Shown here one piece after another: positions 16,210-24,574 of a stretch of DNA of 64,000 bases. The position numbers and the translations under genes are program-made. The number at the start of each line of letters is the position of its first letter. Positions within the stretch are counted from its first letter, which is position 1. Origin of the DNA: UBA4416 sp040387475 (lineage in GTDB: Bacteria; Bacteroidota; Bacteroidia; B-17B0; Aurantibacillaceae). The notes under the pieces were generated by a model. The model searched no databases and had not been told where the DNA came from. It saw nothing but the letters and a program-made list of their open reading frames with translations. The stretch spans positions 1 through 64,000 of the forward strand of contig JAZKDT010000024.1 of NCBI GenBank assembly GCA_040387475.1, given 5' to 3'.

Positions 16210-16217
16210 AAAAAAAA

Positions 16218-16763
16218 TTAATTTAAAGACGGGTCGAATGAAAAATCAGTAAATGCTTTATAACCAGGATTAATCTTAACAAGCTCTTCTCCCCACAGTT
16301 CCTGTGATGCAACATGTACCAGCTTATTATAATCTTCGGTTTTTTTAAACCACATATCGTTTTCAATTTCCTGGTCTAACTGCCCTTCACCCCAACCACT
16401 ATAGCCAATATAAAAACGAACCTGATCATGATTTACCTCGCCGTTCTCAATCATTTTCGACAGATCAAAGAAATTACCGCCCCAATATACATCATCTACA
16501 ATATGCTGACTGTCACTTAATTTTAAACCTAATGTATGTGTATAAAATAGCTGATTGGGAGAGACCGGTCCTCCTTCAAACAATGGAAAATGAGCATTTT
16601 TTAAATGTGGGAAAATATCTCTTAATAACATGCCATGTGATTTGTTAGCTATAAAACCAAGGCTTCCTTCGTTATTATGCTCGCACATGTATATGACGGA
16701 GCGCTTAAAATGTCCGTCCTGCAAAAATGGTTTGGCAATTAATATATCTCCTGCTTTTATCAA
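16218..16763 (-). CDS. yqgE: YqgE/AlgH family protein (UPF0301)
   Basis: 181 residues, starting with TTG at 16763 (KAGDILIAKPFLQDGHFKRSVIYMCEHNNEGSLGFIANK from residue 3 is the family's standard N terminus). Further conserved parts are LFEGGPVSPNQLFYTH (about 60-75), YIGYSGWGEGQLDQEI (about 118-133) and the C-terminal W. The fold is known but the role is not; AlgH in Pseudomonas was linked to alginate regulation. It is divergent from pdxH with 36 nt between them. Confidence 0.92.
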   Translation of the reverse strand: MIKAGDILIAKPFLQDGHFKRSVIYMCEHNNEGSLGFIANKSHGMLLRDIFPHLKNAHFPLFEGGPVSPNQLFYTHTLGLKLSDSQHIVDDVYWGGNFFDLSKMIENGEVNHDQVRFYIGYSGWGEGQLDQEIENDMWFKKTEDYNKLVHVASQELWGEELVKINPGYKAFTDFSFDPSLN

Positions 16764-16799
16764 AAATAAAGTCTATATTTTATGTAAATTTACAAAAAA

Positions 16800-17450
16800 A
16801 TGGAACAATCAAACCGACATATTTCTGACTTAAGAGAGGATTTTATGAAAGGCCAACTTTCAGAAAATGTGATTGCCAAAACACCTTCTATTCAATTTAA
16901 TAACTGGATGACGGAAGCCATTGTTGGTAAAGTGGCCGAAGTGCAGGCTTTCAATTTATGTACGGTCAACAAACTCAATAAACCGTCATCACGTATTGTT
17001 TATTTAAGAGAATTTGGAAACGACATTTTCTACTTTTACACAAATTACAATTCGCGAAAAGCCATTGATATTTCATCGAATAAGAATATCAGCATGACAT
17101 TTTTTTGGCCGGAGCTCGAACGACAAATACGCATTGAAGGAACAATTGAATTTGCTGAAAAAGAAAAAAGTGATGCGTACTTTAATCAACGTCCCACCGA
17201 ATCTAAGATTGGCGCATGGAGTTCTCCTCAAAGTAAAATTATTTTGAATCGGGAAATTTTAGAAAAATTGGTATTAGAGCATACAACTCAATTTAAGGAT
17301 AAAGAAATTGTCCGTCCTGATTTTTGGGGAGGCTATAAAATAACGGCAAACTATTATGAATTCTGGCAAGGACGCAAAAGCAGACTGCACGACCGAATTG
17401 CCTTTTCACTAGAAAACAACATTTGGAAAATTGAACGATTAGCACCCTAA
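16800..17450 (+). CDS. pdxH: Pyridoxamine 5'-phosphate oxidase
   Basis: 216 residues, full length. FMN-dependent oxidation of pyridoxine/pyridoxamine phosphate to PLP. Conserved: the N-terminal arm, SSRIVYLREFG (about 61-71), FYFYTNYNSRKAIDI, MTFFWPELERQIRIEG (about 100-115), YFNQRPTESKIGAWSSPQS (about 128-146), and the C-terminal FWGGYKI...YEFWQGRKSRLHDRI...W..ERLAP. All PLP- and FMN-binding elements expected for PdxH are present. Confidence 0.96.
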   Translation: MEQSNRHISDLREDFMKGQLSENVIAKTPSIQFNNWMTEAIVGKVAEVQAFNLCTVNKLNKPSSRIVYLREFGNDIFYFYTNYNSRKAIDISSNKNISMTFFWPELERQIRIEGTIEFAEKEKSDAYFNQRPTESKIGAWSSPQSKIILNREILEKLVLEHTTQFKDKEIVRPDFWGGYKITANYYEFWQGRKSRLHDRIAFSLENNIWKIERLAP

Positions 17451-17466
17451 ATAAATTATTTCAGAC

Positions 17467-17494
17467 TTCTGGTTTAACGTTATTTAAACCAGAA
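17467..17494 (+). terminator. Hairpin after pdxH, candidate terminator
   Basis: TTCTGGTTTAA (17467-17477) pairs perfectly with TTAAACCAGAA (17484-17494) around CGTTAT. The following tract (ATTTC) is poor in T, so termination may be weak and read through to the agmatinase gene is possible. Confidence 0.55.
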
Positions 17495-17522
17495 ATTTCA
17501 ATCACATAACTACAAACAAGCC

Positions 17523-18566
17523 ATGAACAAACAAGAAAAAATAAAAAACTTCGACCCAAACAGTGTAGGTGATGTAAACGCCAATATGTTTGGTCTCCCA
17601 TTTACCGTATCTGAATCTGAAACGGTTTTAATTCCTGTTCCATGGGAAGTAACAGTTAGTTACGGCGGTGGAACCATCGATGGTCCCCAGCAAATATTTG
17701 ATGCCTCTTTTCAGGTTGACCTATATGATCCAATTGTAAAGGATGCCTGGAAAATGGGCATTGCGATGGATACGATCAGTGAAGAATTAAGAGAGAAAAG
17801 TGAGATCTATCGCCCAGTTGCCGAAATTATTATTGACAGACAAAGTAATGGAGAGCCTTCATCAGAAATTGATGAAATAAAAGACATTAACAAAGTTTGC
17901 ACGGAGATGAATGCCTGGGTAAAACAACGAGCTTTGTATTTTTTAAGACAAAATAAAAGTGTAGGATTAATTGGCGGCGACCACTCTACCCCTTTAGGTA
18001 TGATGCAAGCATTAAGCGAGCACGTGGGCGAATTTGCTATTTTGCAAATTGATGCGCACGCCGATCTACGAGTTGCTTATGAGGGTTTTGAATTTTCTCA
18101 TGCCTCCATTATGTACAATGCCTTAAAAATAGACAATGTTAAAAAATTGGTTCAGGTTGGTATTAGAGATTACTGCCAGGCCGAATTGGACATCATCCAT
18201 AATTCTAACGGCCGTGTTAAAACATTTTTCGACAGAGACATAAAACAACAGGAATACAAAGGTAAAACATGGGACGCCATTTGTAAGGAAATTGTAGAAG
18301 AACTACCTCAAAATGTGTACCTGAGTTTTGATATTGATGGTTTGGATCCAAAATTATGTCCGGGCACCGGAACTCCGGTTGCCGGTGGTTTTGAAACGGA
18401 TCAGGTGTTGTATTTGTTGGAACAGGTTGTTGCCGCGGGCAAAACATTCATCGCTTTCGACATTAATGAAGTGGGCGGTGAAGATGAGTGGAATGCAAAT
18501 GTGGCTTCGCGTTTGCTGTATCGAATTGCAAACATGGCGGCTTATAGTCAAGGTAAAAAAGTTTAA
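17523..18566 (+). CDS. speB: Agmatinase / ureohydrolase family protein
   Basis: 347 residues. The binuclear manganese site of the arginase-agmatinase-formiminoglutamase superfamily is complete: GLIGGDHSTPLG (about 151-162), LQIDAHADLRVAYE (about 176-189) and LSFDIDGLDPKLCPGTGTP (about 269-287), followed by FDINEVGGEDEWN. Hydrolysis of a guanidino compound to urea plus an amine is expected; agmatine is the usual substrate assigned to this branch, but the long N terminus (about 110 residues before the first metal ligand) is typical of the Bacteroidota subgroup and substrate is not proven. Confidence 0.88.
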   Translation: MNKQEKIKNFDPNSVGDVNANMFGLPFTVSESETVLIPVPWEVTVSYGGGTIDGPQQIFDASFQVDLYDPIVKDAWKMGIAMDTISEELREKSEIYRPVAEIIIDRQSNGEPSSEIDEIKDINKVCTEMNAWVKQRALYFLRQNKSVGLIGGDHSTPLGMMQALSEHVGEFAILQIDAHADLRVAYEGFEFSHASIMYNALKIDNVKKLVQVGIRDYCQAELDIIHNSNGRVKTFFDRDIKQQEYKGKTWDAICKEIVEELPQNVYLSFDIDGLDPKLCPGTGTPVAGGFETDQVLYLLEQVVAAGKTFIAFDINEVGGEDEWNANVASRLLYRIANMAAYSQGKKV

Positions 18567-18599
18567 AAAAACCTGGTGTTCCGCCCTGCATAAAGGGTT

Positions 18600-19640
18600 A
18601 TGAGATCAGTACGCCTATATCAATTAGTAGCAGTGCTTTTGGTGTTGCAATCGTGTTTACGCCCTCTTCGTTCATTTCAGCGCACGCCGCAACCGGCACC
18701 ACCTGATTACAGTAATGAAAGATACTGGGCAGCTTTGCCGGAAAAATACGATAGCGCTGATTTTCAACTGAAGGAGTACGGAATTATTGACAATCAGAAA
18801 AATGCTAAAGCAGATCTGTTTTTTATTATTCCTTCCAATTACGTATCAGGCACTAAATGGAATGTAAGCCTTGATGATTCTATCGCAAATCGCGAAACGG
18901 ATACTTTGTTTTGTAGATTACTAGCCAGCGCATTTAATGAAAGTTGTAAAATATATGTCCCCAGATATCGAACTGCGGTTTTATATTCTTACTTCACCCC
19001 TATCAAAAAAAATTCAAAAGCAGCATTCGACCTTGCTTACCAGGATGTGAGAAACGCATTTCAATACTATCTAAAGTATTATAATAAAGGCCGACCGATC
19101 GTTATTGCCTCTGATAGTCAGGGGACTGACTATGCCGTTAGATTACTAAAAGAATTTTTCGATAATGAAAATAGTAATGGACTTAAAAAGCAATTGGTAG
19201 AAGCGTATTTAATTGGAATGCCTGTTTATGACACAACATTTAAAGTGATCAAGCCATCCTCATACCCAACGCATACCGGGGGGTTTGTAACCTGGAACAG
19301 TGTCACGCATCATACCAATACGTTTTATGGTCGTCCAGTTGGAACTATAGTGGGAGTAAATCCGTTGAACTGGAAAATGGACACCACACATGTTGCTGCA
19401 TCAGAAAATAAAGGTAGTTTGCCAATGACCGCTAATAAAATAGATATGGGTGTTGCTGATGCAAAACTCGCCAGATCAGGATTTTTATGGGTGAGTAAAC
19501 CTGACAGAACAGAATTGGAATACCCCGACATTCATTCATTTTACTATCATAAAAATGATTACTTGTTTTTTTACGCTAACATTCGTGAAAATGTGAAAGT
19601 ACGGGTGGAACAATTCTTAAAAGAAAGAAGTAAACACTAA
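18600..19640 (+). CDS. DUF3089 lipoprotein, predicted alpha/beta hydrolase fold
   Basis: 346 residues. The N terminus has a lipoprotein signal with lipobox LQSC (Cys about residue 19). The mature part matches DUF3089: KADLFFIIPSNY, FNESCKIYVPRYR (about 114-126), then FDLAYQDVRNAFQYYLK and the turn VIASDSQGTDYAVRLL (about 177-192). That turn is where related proteins carry the GHSQG nucleophile elbow of an alpha/beta hydrolase; here it reads SDSQG, keeping the serine. Late conserved His residues (THTGGFVTWNS, DIHSFYYH) could complete a triad. Probably a periplasmic or outer-membrane-anchored esterase; substrate unknown. It follows the agmatinase by 33 nt. Confidence 0.8.
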   Translation: MRSVRLYQLVAVLLVLQSCLRPLRSFQRTPQPAPPDYSNERYWAALPEKYDSADFQLKEYGIIDNQKNAKADLFFIIPSNYVSGTKWNVSLDDSIANRETDTLFCRLLASAFNESCKIYVPRYRTAVLYSYFTPIKKNSKAAFDLAYQDVRNAFQYYLKYYNKGRPIVIASDSQGTDYAVRLLKEFFDNENSNGLKKQLVEAYLIGMPVYDTTFKVIKPSSYPTHTGGFVTWNSVTHHTNTFYGRPVGTIVGVNPLNWKMDTTHVAASENKGSLPMTANKIDMGVADAKLARSGFLWVSKPDRTELEYPDIHSFYYHKNDYLFFYANIRENVKVRVEQFLKERSKH

Positions 19641-19667
19641 TATGTATATTTAATAGTGTCGTTTCAA

Positions 19668-20195
19668 TTAATAAAATGTAAATCCAATGTTTATTCCCAA
19701 ACCATCCAGACTTCGGTTATAATTTTGTTCATGGCTTTTAGCATTGGAGAGGTGATTATAGCAAGGCCCTAACTTTAAATTACATTGCCTGGATAAAAAA
19801 AACTCAATAGACGGGCCACCCCAAAACGCATAATTGAGGGCATTATTTGGATACTCCGGAAATAAGTACATCACTCTTCCTTTACCTTCCAAAAACAACT
19901 TGAATTTTGCCCTTTTTAAAACGTTTATCTGAACATCAGGCCCTAAGCCCAGGCCAATGGAACTATATTCCGGTCCCCATACTTTCATGATGCTGAGGCC
20001 ACCACCTGCAAAAAAATAAGGACCTTTGCCAAATACAGCCCCTGCATCAAGCGACGAAATGTAATTTTCCTGTGGCACGTTCACTTCCTTCGTATTATTT
20101 AAGGAAATGTAAATGTTTCGTTGTGCTGACGCTGTTATATAAATGCATAATCCAACAAATGCAAATAATAAGCGGATATGATACTTTGTTTCCAT
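19668..20195 (-). CDS. Hypothetical secreted protein, possible small outer-membrane beta-barrel
   Basis: 175 residues from the ATG at 20195 (a TTG nine bases upstream is less likely). A signal peptide (about 1-24, ending TASAQ) is followed by alternating short hydrophobic and polar strands with glycine turns (FAGGGLSIM, IGLGLGPDVQIN, KLFLEGKGRVMY, WGGPSIEFFL, KLGPCYNHLS, GLGINIGFTFY). The last strand ends in an aromatic residue (FTFY), as in outer-membrane barrels. I do not recognise a family. It converges with the DUF3089 gene and is 55 nt from the next gene. Confidence 0.65.
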   Translation of the reverse strand: METKYHIRLLFAFVGLCIYITASAQRNIYISLNNTKEVNVPQENYISSLDAGAVFGKGPYFFAGGGLSIMKVWGPEYSSIGLGLGPDVQINVLKRAKFKLFLEGKGRVMYLFPEYPNNALNYAFWGGPSIEFFLSRQCNLKLGPCYNHLSNAKSHEQNYNRSLDGLGINIGFTFY

Positions 20196-20250
20196 ATAAA
20201 TCAAAAACTAATCTTTGATTATATATATCAAACCAAATGCCTGTAGAAAT

Positions 20251-20937
20251 TTAAAGCTTATTGAAATCAGATATGAAGCCGGCTAATAACGATATATTAA
20301 CCGTTTCAATGGGATGCTTGGTAAACGGCAGCATATACATGAAACCTGATTTTAGTTGTTTGTAAACAGCGATAGTTTCTTCGGCCGAAACCATTGAATC
20401 TTTGTCGGCTAACCCAATCAATACCCTATTGTGGATTGAAGAAAAATCGTTTACGGATAACGTGTTTGTGATTCCCAGTCCGATCATCATGTCAGCTGTT
20501 TTTTGGAGAAGCAGCTCCCAGTCTTGCCCATGACGTTTTTGCAAGGTTTCAGCAAATCGAGGCACTTTTTCGATGATCGTTTTAGGATCCAATGATTTAA
20601 TTTCTTTTTGCGATATTTCAGGAGACCACTCGAATTTTGTACCAAGTGTTATAATATTTCCTAACAATTCAGGCTGTTGATGAGCCAAATGCAGGGCGAC
20701 ATAACCACCCATACTATAACCAAAAACAATAGGCTTAGATAAATTATTATCAAATATAAATTGCTTTAATTCGGAAGAAAATTGCTCAATGCTGAAATTG
20801 TTTTGAAAAGGGACTTGTCCATGTCCTGAAAAATTTAAGGTGTAAACCACATAATCATATTGTTTTAAAGCAACAGCCAAAGGTTCTAATTGATCTTTTG
20901 CGCCAATGGCTCCGTGAAGAAGGATAATAGATTTCAT
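20251..20937 (-). CDS. Alpha/beta hydrolase
   Basis: 228 residues, no signal peptide. The fold's landmarks are in order: HGAIG oxyanion strand (about 8-12), the nucleophile elbow VFGYSMGGYVALHLA (GYSMG, Ser about 74), an Asp in LIGLADKDSMVS (about 177), and the catalytic His in PFTKHPIETVN near the C terminus (about 208). Cytoplasmic esterase or lipase-like enzyme of unknown substrate. An 18-bp inverted repeat lies just upstream of its start. Confidence 0.85.
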   Translation of the reverse strand: MKSIILLHGAIGAKDQLEPLAVALKQYDYVVYTLNFSGHGQVPFQNNFSIEQFSSELKQFIFDNNLSKPIVFGYSMGGYVALHLAHQQPELLGNIITLGTKFEWSPEISQKEIKSLDPKTIIEKVPRFAETLQKRHGQDWELLLQKTADMMIGLGITNTLSVNDFSSIHNRVLIGLADKDSMVSAEETIAVYKQLKSGFMYMLPFTKHPIETVNISLLAGFISDFNKL

Positions 20938-20954
20938 GTAAAATATTTGTCAAG

Positions 20955-21012
20955 TTCGAGCGTAGTCGAGAACCTTATATATATTTTAGAACGCTTCTCG
21001 ACTACGCTCGAA
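20955..21012. repeat. 18-bp perfect inverted repeat (TTCGAGCGTAGTCGAGAA type)
   Basis: TTCGAGCGTAGTCGAGAA (20955-20972) is matched by its exact reverse complement at 20995-21012, with a 22-nt AT-rich loop. The arms are much richer in GC than the surroundings. It lies between the enoyl-CoA hydratase stop (21046) and the hydrolase start (20937), both on the minus strand, so it can act as a terminator. The arm sequence, followed by AGTGACA, resembles a dispersed element seen in many flavobacterial genomes. Confidence 0.75.
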
Positions 21013-21045
21013 GTGACATAACGAGAAGTAACAGTGAAAAACCAA

Positions 21046-21804
21046 TTAGGCTTTCGCTTTAAATTTATTGATGGCATTTACTGTAAACTCTGACAAAACC
21101 AATGTTCCGCTCATGCCTGCTCTTTCAATTAATAGCGTATCCCAGTTTTCCGTTCCCTCCCACATAATTTTTTTCAACATCATCATCGCTTCGGGATTAC
21201 TAGTTGCTAATTTTTGCGCCAAAATTTGAATACTTTTATCCATTTCTCCGGCGGTTTCAAATACTTCGGCGTATAACCCTTTATCTTTAGCCCATTGTGC
21301 TGTTTGCCATTCAGTAGCGTTTATGGTTAACTGGCAAAAAGCCGAAGTTCCAACTTTACGCTCAACAGCAGGTCCAACCACAAAAGGCCCGATCCCAACT
21401 GCCAGCTCAGATAATTTTATGGAAGCTGCGTCTGTAGCAAACGTATAATCTGCACTTGATGCAATACCTACTCCGCCGCCCACAGCTTTTCCTTGTACAC
21501 GGGCAATAATAAACTTAGGCGCTTTACGCATGGCATTAATTACCAATGCAAAACCCGAAAAGAATTTTAATCCTGTATCAATATCTTTAATGGAGATTAA
21601 CTCATCAAAGCTGGCGCCTGCACAAAATGTTTTATCGCCCTCGCTTTGTAATACTATAACTTTAGCTGAATCATCTTTTCCTAATTTTTCAATTTCAGCG
21701 GCTAAGTTTCTTAATTGAACTCCCGGCATTGAATTACTTTGAGGATGAAAAAAAGTAATAGTTCCAATACCATTCTCGACTGTTGATTTGATAGTGCCTT
21801 CCAT
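21046..21804 (-). CDS. Enoyl-CoA hydratase/isomerase family protein
   Basis: 252 residues of the crotonase fold. The oxyanion hole strands are present (FCAGASFDEL, about 61-70; QGKAVGGGVGIASSADYTFA, about 104-123) and the family's LSELAVGIGPFVVGP follows (about 131-145). Usual catalytic glutamates: one may be the Glu in LSELAVGIGP; the position usually filled by the second Glu reads VVGPAVERK, so activity could be hydratase, isomerase or hydrolase-like. Cytoplasmic. It ends a run with the PDH genes, starting 5 nt after the E2 stop, so it is probably cotranscribed with pyruvate dehydrogenase. Confidence 0.87.
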   Translation of the reverse strand: MEGTIKSTVENGIGTITFFHPQSNSMPGVQLRNLAAEIEKLGKDDSAKVIVLQSEGDKTFCAGASFDELISIKDIDTGLKFFSGFALVINAMRKAPKFIIARVQGKAVGGGVGIASSADYTFATDAASIKLSELAVGIGPFVVGPAVERKVGTSAFCQLTINATEWQTAQWAKDKGLYAEVFETAGEMDKSIQILAQKLATSNPEAMMMLKKIMWEGTENWDTLLIERAGMSGTLVLSEFTVNAINKFKAKA

Positions 21805-21809
21805 GATGA

Positions 21810-22931
21810 TTATGCTAAAATTGTAACCGGATTTTCTAAATAAATTCTAAGTGTTTGCAAAAATGCTGCACCTGTAGCGCCGTCAACGGTTCGGTGATCA
21901 CATGCTAATGTAACTTTCATCACATTACCGGGAACAACCATTCCGTTTTTTACAACCGGAACCTGTTTGATGGCTCCTACCGATAAGATACAAGATTCGG
22001 GCGTGTTGATGATGGACGTGAACTCGTCAATACCAAACATACCTAAATTGGATACGGTAAATGTGTTTCCTGCCCAATCGGCCGGTTGTAATTTTTTATC
22101 TTTAGCGCGTTTGCCAAGATCTTTAACCTCAGCGGAGATTTGCGATAATGTTTTTTGATCCGCAAAACGAACTACCGGAACCAATAAGCCATCCTCAACG
22201 GCAACTGCCACTCCAATATGAATATGCGAATACGTTCTGATCGTATCTCCCAACCAGCTTGAATTTACTTTTGGATGTTTGCGTAAAGCTGCGGCGCAAG
22301 CTTTAATGACCAAATCATTAAAGGATACTTTTGTATCAGGAATTGCATTGATAGCAGTGCGGGACGCCATAGCATTATCCATATCCACTTCAATGGTTAA
22401 ATAAAATGCCGGAGCGCCGTTGGTACTTTCCAATAAACGCTTGGCAATAACTTTGCGCATTTGAGAAGCGGGCTCGTCAGTATAACTTTCAGTACCCGGA
22501 ACAAATGAGTTACCGCTACCTGTTGATTTAGTTGTAGCCGCTGCTTGTTGTTGTGGTTTATAATTTTCAATATCAGATTTAGTCACGCGGCCGTTGTCGC
22601 CACTACCGGTTACTTTTGAAATATCAATTCCTTTTTCTTTCGCTAATGCTTTAGCTAAAGGAGATGCTTTAATTCTTGAATCAGAAGAAGAGCTATCTCC
22701 AGATTTTTCTGAGGACGTTACTTGTTGTTTTTCTGATTTATCAGATGTAGTGGTTGTTTCAGTTTTCTTATCTTCTGATGCCGGTTTTTTTCCGCCGTTA
22801 CCGATAGCAGTTAAGATAGCCTTAACGTCTTCATCACCTTTTCCTAAAATAGCTAATACACTATCTACGGGAACAGATTGTTTTTCTTCAACACCGATGT
22901 GTATTAACACACCGTGCTTTATCGGTGGCAA
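21810..22931 (-). CDS. Pyruvate dehydrogenase E2, C-terminal part (split by frameshift)
   Basis: This frame holds the end of the second lipoyl domain (GVLIHIGVEEKQSVPVDSVLAIL), an acidic/lysine linker, the peripheral subunit-binding domain (SPLAKALAKEKGIDISKVTG, then RVTKSDIENY) and the complete acetyltransferase core (MRKVIAKRLLEST, PKVNSSWLGDTIR, ending with the catalytic HxxxDG in CDHRTVDGATGAAFL). It has no proper start: the apparent start (TTG at 22931) lies in out-of-frame sequence. Genuine coding in this frame begins at 22913. It is the second half of the gene starting at 23445, separated by an apparent 26-nt deletion at about 22914. Confidence 0.9.
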   Translation of the reverse strand: MPPIKHGVLIHIGVEEKQSVPVDSVLAILGKGDEDVKAILTAIGNGGKKPASEDKKTETTTTSDKSEKQQVTSSEKSGDSSSSDSRIKASPLAKALAKEKGIDISKVTGSGDNGRVTKSDIENYKPQQQAAATTKSTGSGNSFVPGTESYTDEPASQMRKVIAKRLLESTNGAPAFYLTIEVDMDNAMASRTAINAIPDTKVSFNDLVIKACAAALRKHPKVNSSWLGDTIRTYSHIHIGVAVAVEDGLLVPVVRFADQKTLSQISAEVKDLGKRAKDKKLQPADWAGNTFTVSNLGMFGIDEFTSIINTPESCILSVGAIKQVPVVKNGMVVPGNVMKVTLACDHRTVDGATGAAFLQTLRIYLENPVTILA

Positions 22932-23445
22932 TGTCAGCTAACAGCTCGCCGCTTTTTACTTTGTCTCCTACTTTCTTGTGCCATTTTTCAATTACACCGT
23001 CTGTCATAGTATCACTTAGTTTCGGCATTCTTACAACTTCAACGCCAGCAGGAATTTCAGCTTTTGATTCAGATTTTTCTTCTTTATCGTCAGCTTTAGG
23101 AGTTTCCTTTTTTACTTCAGTTTTTTGATCTTTACTTTCTGATTTTTCTTCTGAAGGCTTTGACTTTTTTTCTCCATCACCAGACAAAAGACCTGAAATA
23201 TCTTCGCCTTCTTTTCCTAAAATAGCAATGATCGAATCAACGGGCACTGCCTGTTTTTCCTGCACCCCAATGTGTAATAAAACACCATCCTGAAAAGATT
23301 CGAATTCCATGGTTGCTTTATCAGTTTCGATGTCGGCCAGTAATTCGCCACTTTTAACTTTATCCCCAACTTTTTTATGCCATTTGGCTATTACGCCATC
23401 TGTCATGGTATCACTTAATTTGGGCATTCTTACTACTTCAGCCAT
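22888..23445 (-). CDS. Pyruvate dehydrogenase E2, N-terminal lipoyl domains (frameshifted)
   Basis: Starts MAEVVRMPKLSDTMTDGVIA, the first lipoyl domain, with its lipoylated Lys in the turn ETDKATMEFES (about 42-52) intact. An Ala/Lys/Glu-rich linker follows, then a second lipoyl domain starting VEVVRMPKLSDTM (about 136). In that domain the turn reads ATDKA and then goes out of frame (RCVNTHRC, stop at 22888). Compared with the first domain, 26 nt coding for TMEFESFQD-like residues are absent. The normal protein would be about 550 residues. It is either a real mutation, leaving one functional lipoyl domain but no core, or an assembly or sequencing error. Confidence 0.9.
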   Translation of the reverse strand: MAEVVRMPKLSDTMTDGVIAKWHKKVGDKVKSGELLADIETDKATMEFESFQDGVLLHIGVQEKQAVPVDSIIAILGKEGEDISGLLSGDGEKKSKPSEEKSESKDQKTEVKKETPKADDKEEKSESKAEIPAGVEVVRMPKLSDTMTDGVIEKWHKKVGDKVKSGELLADIATDKARCVNTHRC

Positions 23446-23491
23446 ACGGTATTAGTTTTGTAATGAGTTCTAATATTTATTTAACTAAAAA

Positions 23492-24502
23492 CTATTCGTT
23501 TATATAAGGATAGTTTGGTTCAGCATACACATCTTTGTATAACTCTTCCGGTTCAGGATAAGGACTTTCTTCAGCAAACTGAACAGACTCATCCACTAAT
23601 GCTTTTACGCGTGCTTCTGCCGCTTCAATCTCTGCATCGTTGATCCAGTTATTAGCAATTAATGTATTTAGTACTTTTTGAATAGGATCCTGAGTTTGAT
23701 ATTCTTTTACCTCATCTTTTGTTCTGTATGTTTGCGCATCGCTCATCGAGTGACCTTTGTAACGGTAAGTTTTCATTTCTAAAAATGTTGGTCCGTCACC
23801 TCTTCTTGCTCTGGCAACTCCTTCCTCCATGGCTTCATGAACTGCTTCAACGTTTAATCCATCAACAGGTTTTGAAGGCATATCATAGGCTAAACCTAAT
23901 TTCCAAAGATCGTGTACATTACTGGTACGTTCTACCGAAGTTCCCATAGCATACATATTATTTTCCACAATAAAAATAACAGGTAATTTCCAGGTCATAG
24001 CCATGTTGAAAGCTTCATGTAAAGCGCCCTGACGAACAGCGCCATCGCCCATGGAACACACACACACATTGTCATTACCAGCGTATTTATCAGCAAATGC
24101 AATGCCGGCACCTAAAGGAATTTGTCCGCCAACGATACCATGCCCACCAACAAAATTATGTTCTTTACTAAAAATATGCATAGATCCACCTTTACCTTTG
24201 CAGCAGCCGGTGATTTTGGCATACATTTCGGCCATAATATATTTTGGATGCATACCTAAACCAATACCATGTGCGTGACAACGGTAAGCCGTAATATGTT
24301 TATCTTCTTTTTTAGTGGCGCTTACAGTGCCCGCCACAATGGCTTCCTGCCCGATATACAAATGGCAAAAGCCTTTGATTTTTTGTTGAACATAAACCTG
24401 ACCTGTTTTTTCTTCGAACTTACGCATCAATAACATCGACTCGTACCATTTAAGGTATTGTTCTTTTGAAAATTTTTTCTTTTTTTCAGCTGTTTTAGCC
24501 AT
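23492..24502 (-). CDS. pdhA: Pyruvate dehydrogenase E1 component, alpha subunit
   Basis: 336 residues. ThDP-dependent decarboxylation of pyruvate together with a beta subunit (not in this window). Landmarks: CHLYIGQEAIVAGT (about 46-59), YRCHAHGIGLGM, GKGGSMHIFSKEHNFVGGHGIVGGQIPLGAG (about 98-129 region), the ThDP/Mg motif GDGAVRQGALHEAFNMA ending in VENN (about 154-182), and the phosphorylation-loop-like YRYKGHSMSDAQTYRTKDEV (about 246-265). It sits 46 nt upstream of the E2 gene on the same strand, the usual E1alpha-E2 order in Bacteroidota. Confidence 0.95.
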   Translation of the reverse strand: MAKTAEKKKKFSKEQYLKWYESMLLMRKFEEKTGQVYVQQKIKGFCHLYIGQEAIVAGTVSATKKEDKHITAYRCHAHGIGLGMHPKYIMAEMYAKITGCCKGKGGSMHIFSKEHNFVGGHGIVGGQIPLGAGIAFADKYAGNDNVCVCSMGDGAVRQGALHEAFNMAMTWKLPVIFIVENNMYAMGTSVERTSNVHDLWKLGLAYDMPSKPVDGLNVEAVHEAMEEGVARARRGDGPTFLEMKTYRYKGHSMSDAQTYRTKDEVKEYQTQDPIQKVLNTLIANNWINDAEIEAAEARVKALVDESVQFAEESPYPEPEELYKDVYAEPNYPYINE

Positions 24503-24574
24503 AGAAGTTACAATTTAATAAGGTACAAAAATAACAGAATTTGTGTAAAAGAAAAGCCCAAAATAAGAGCTAAA

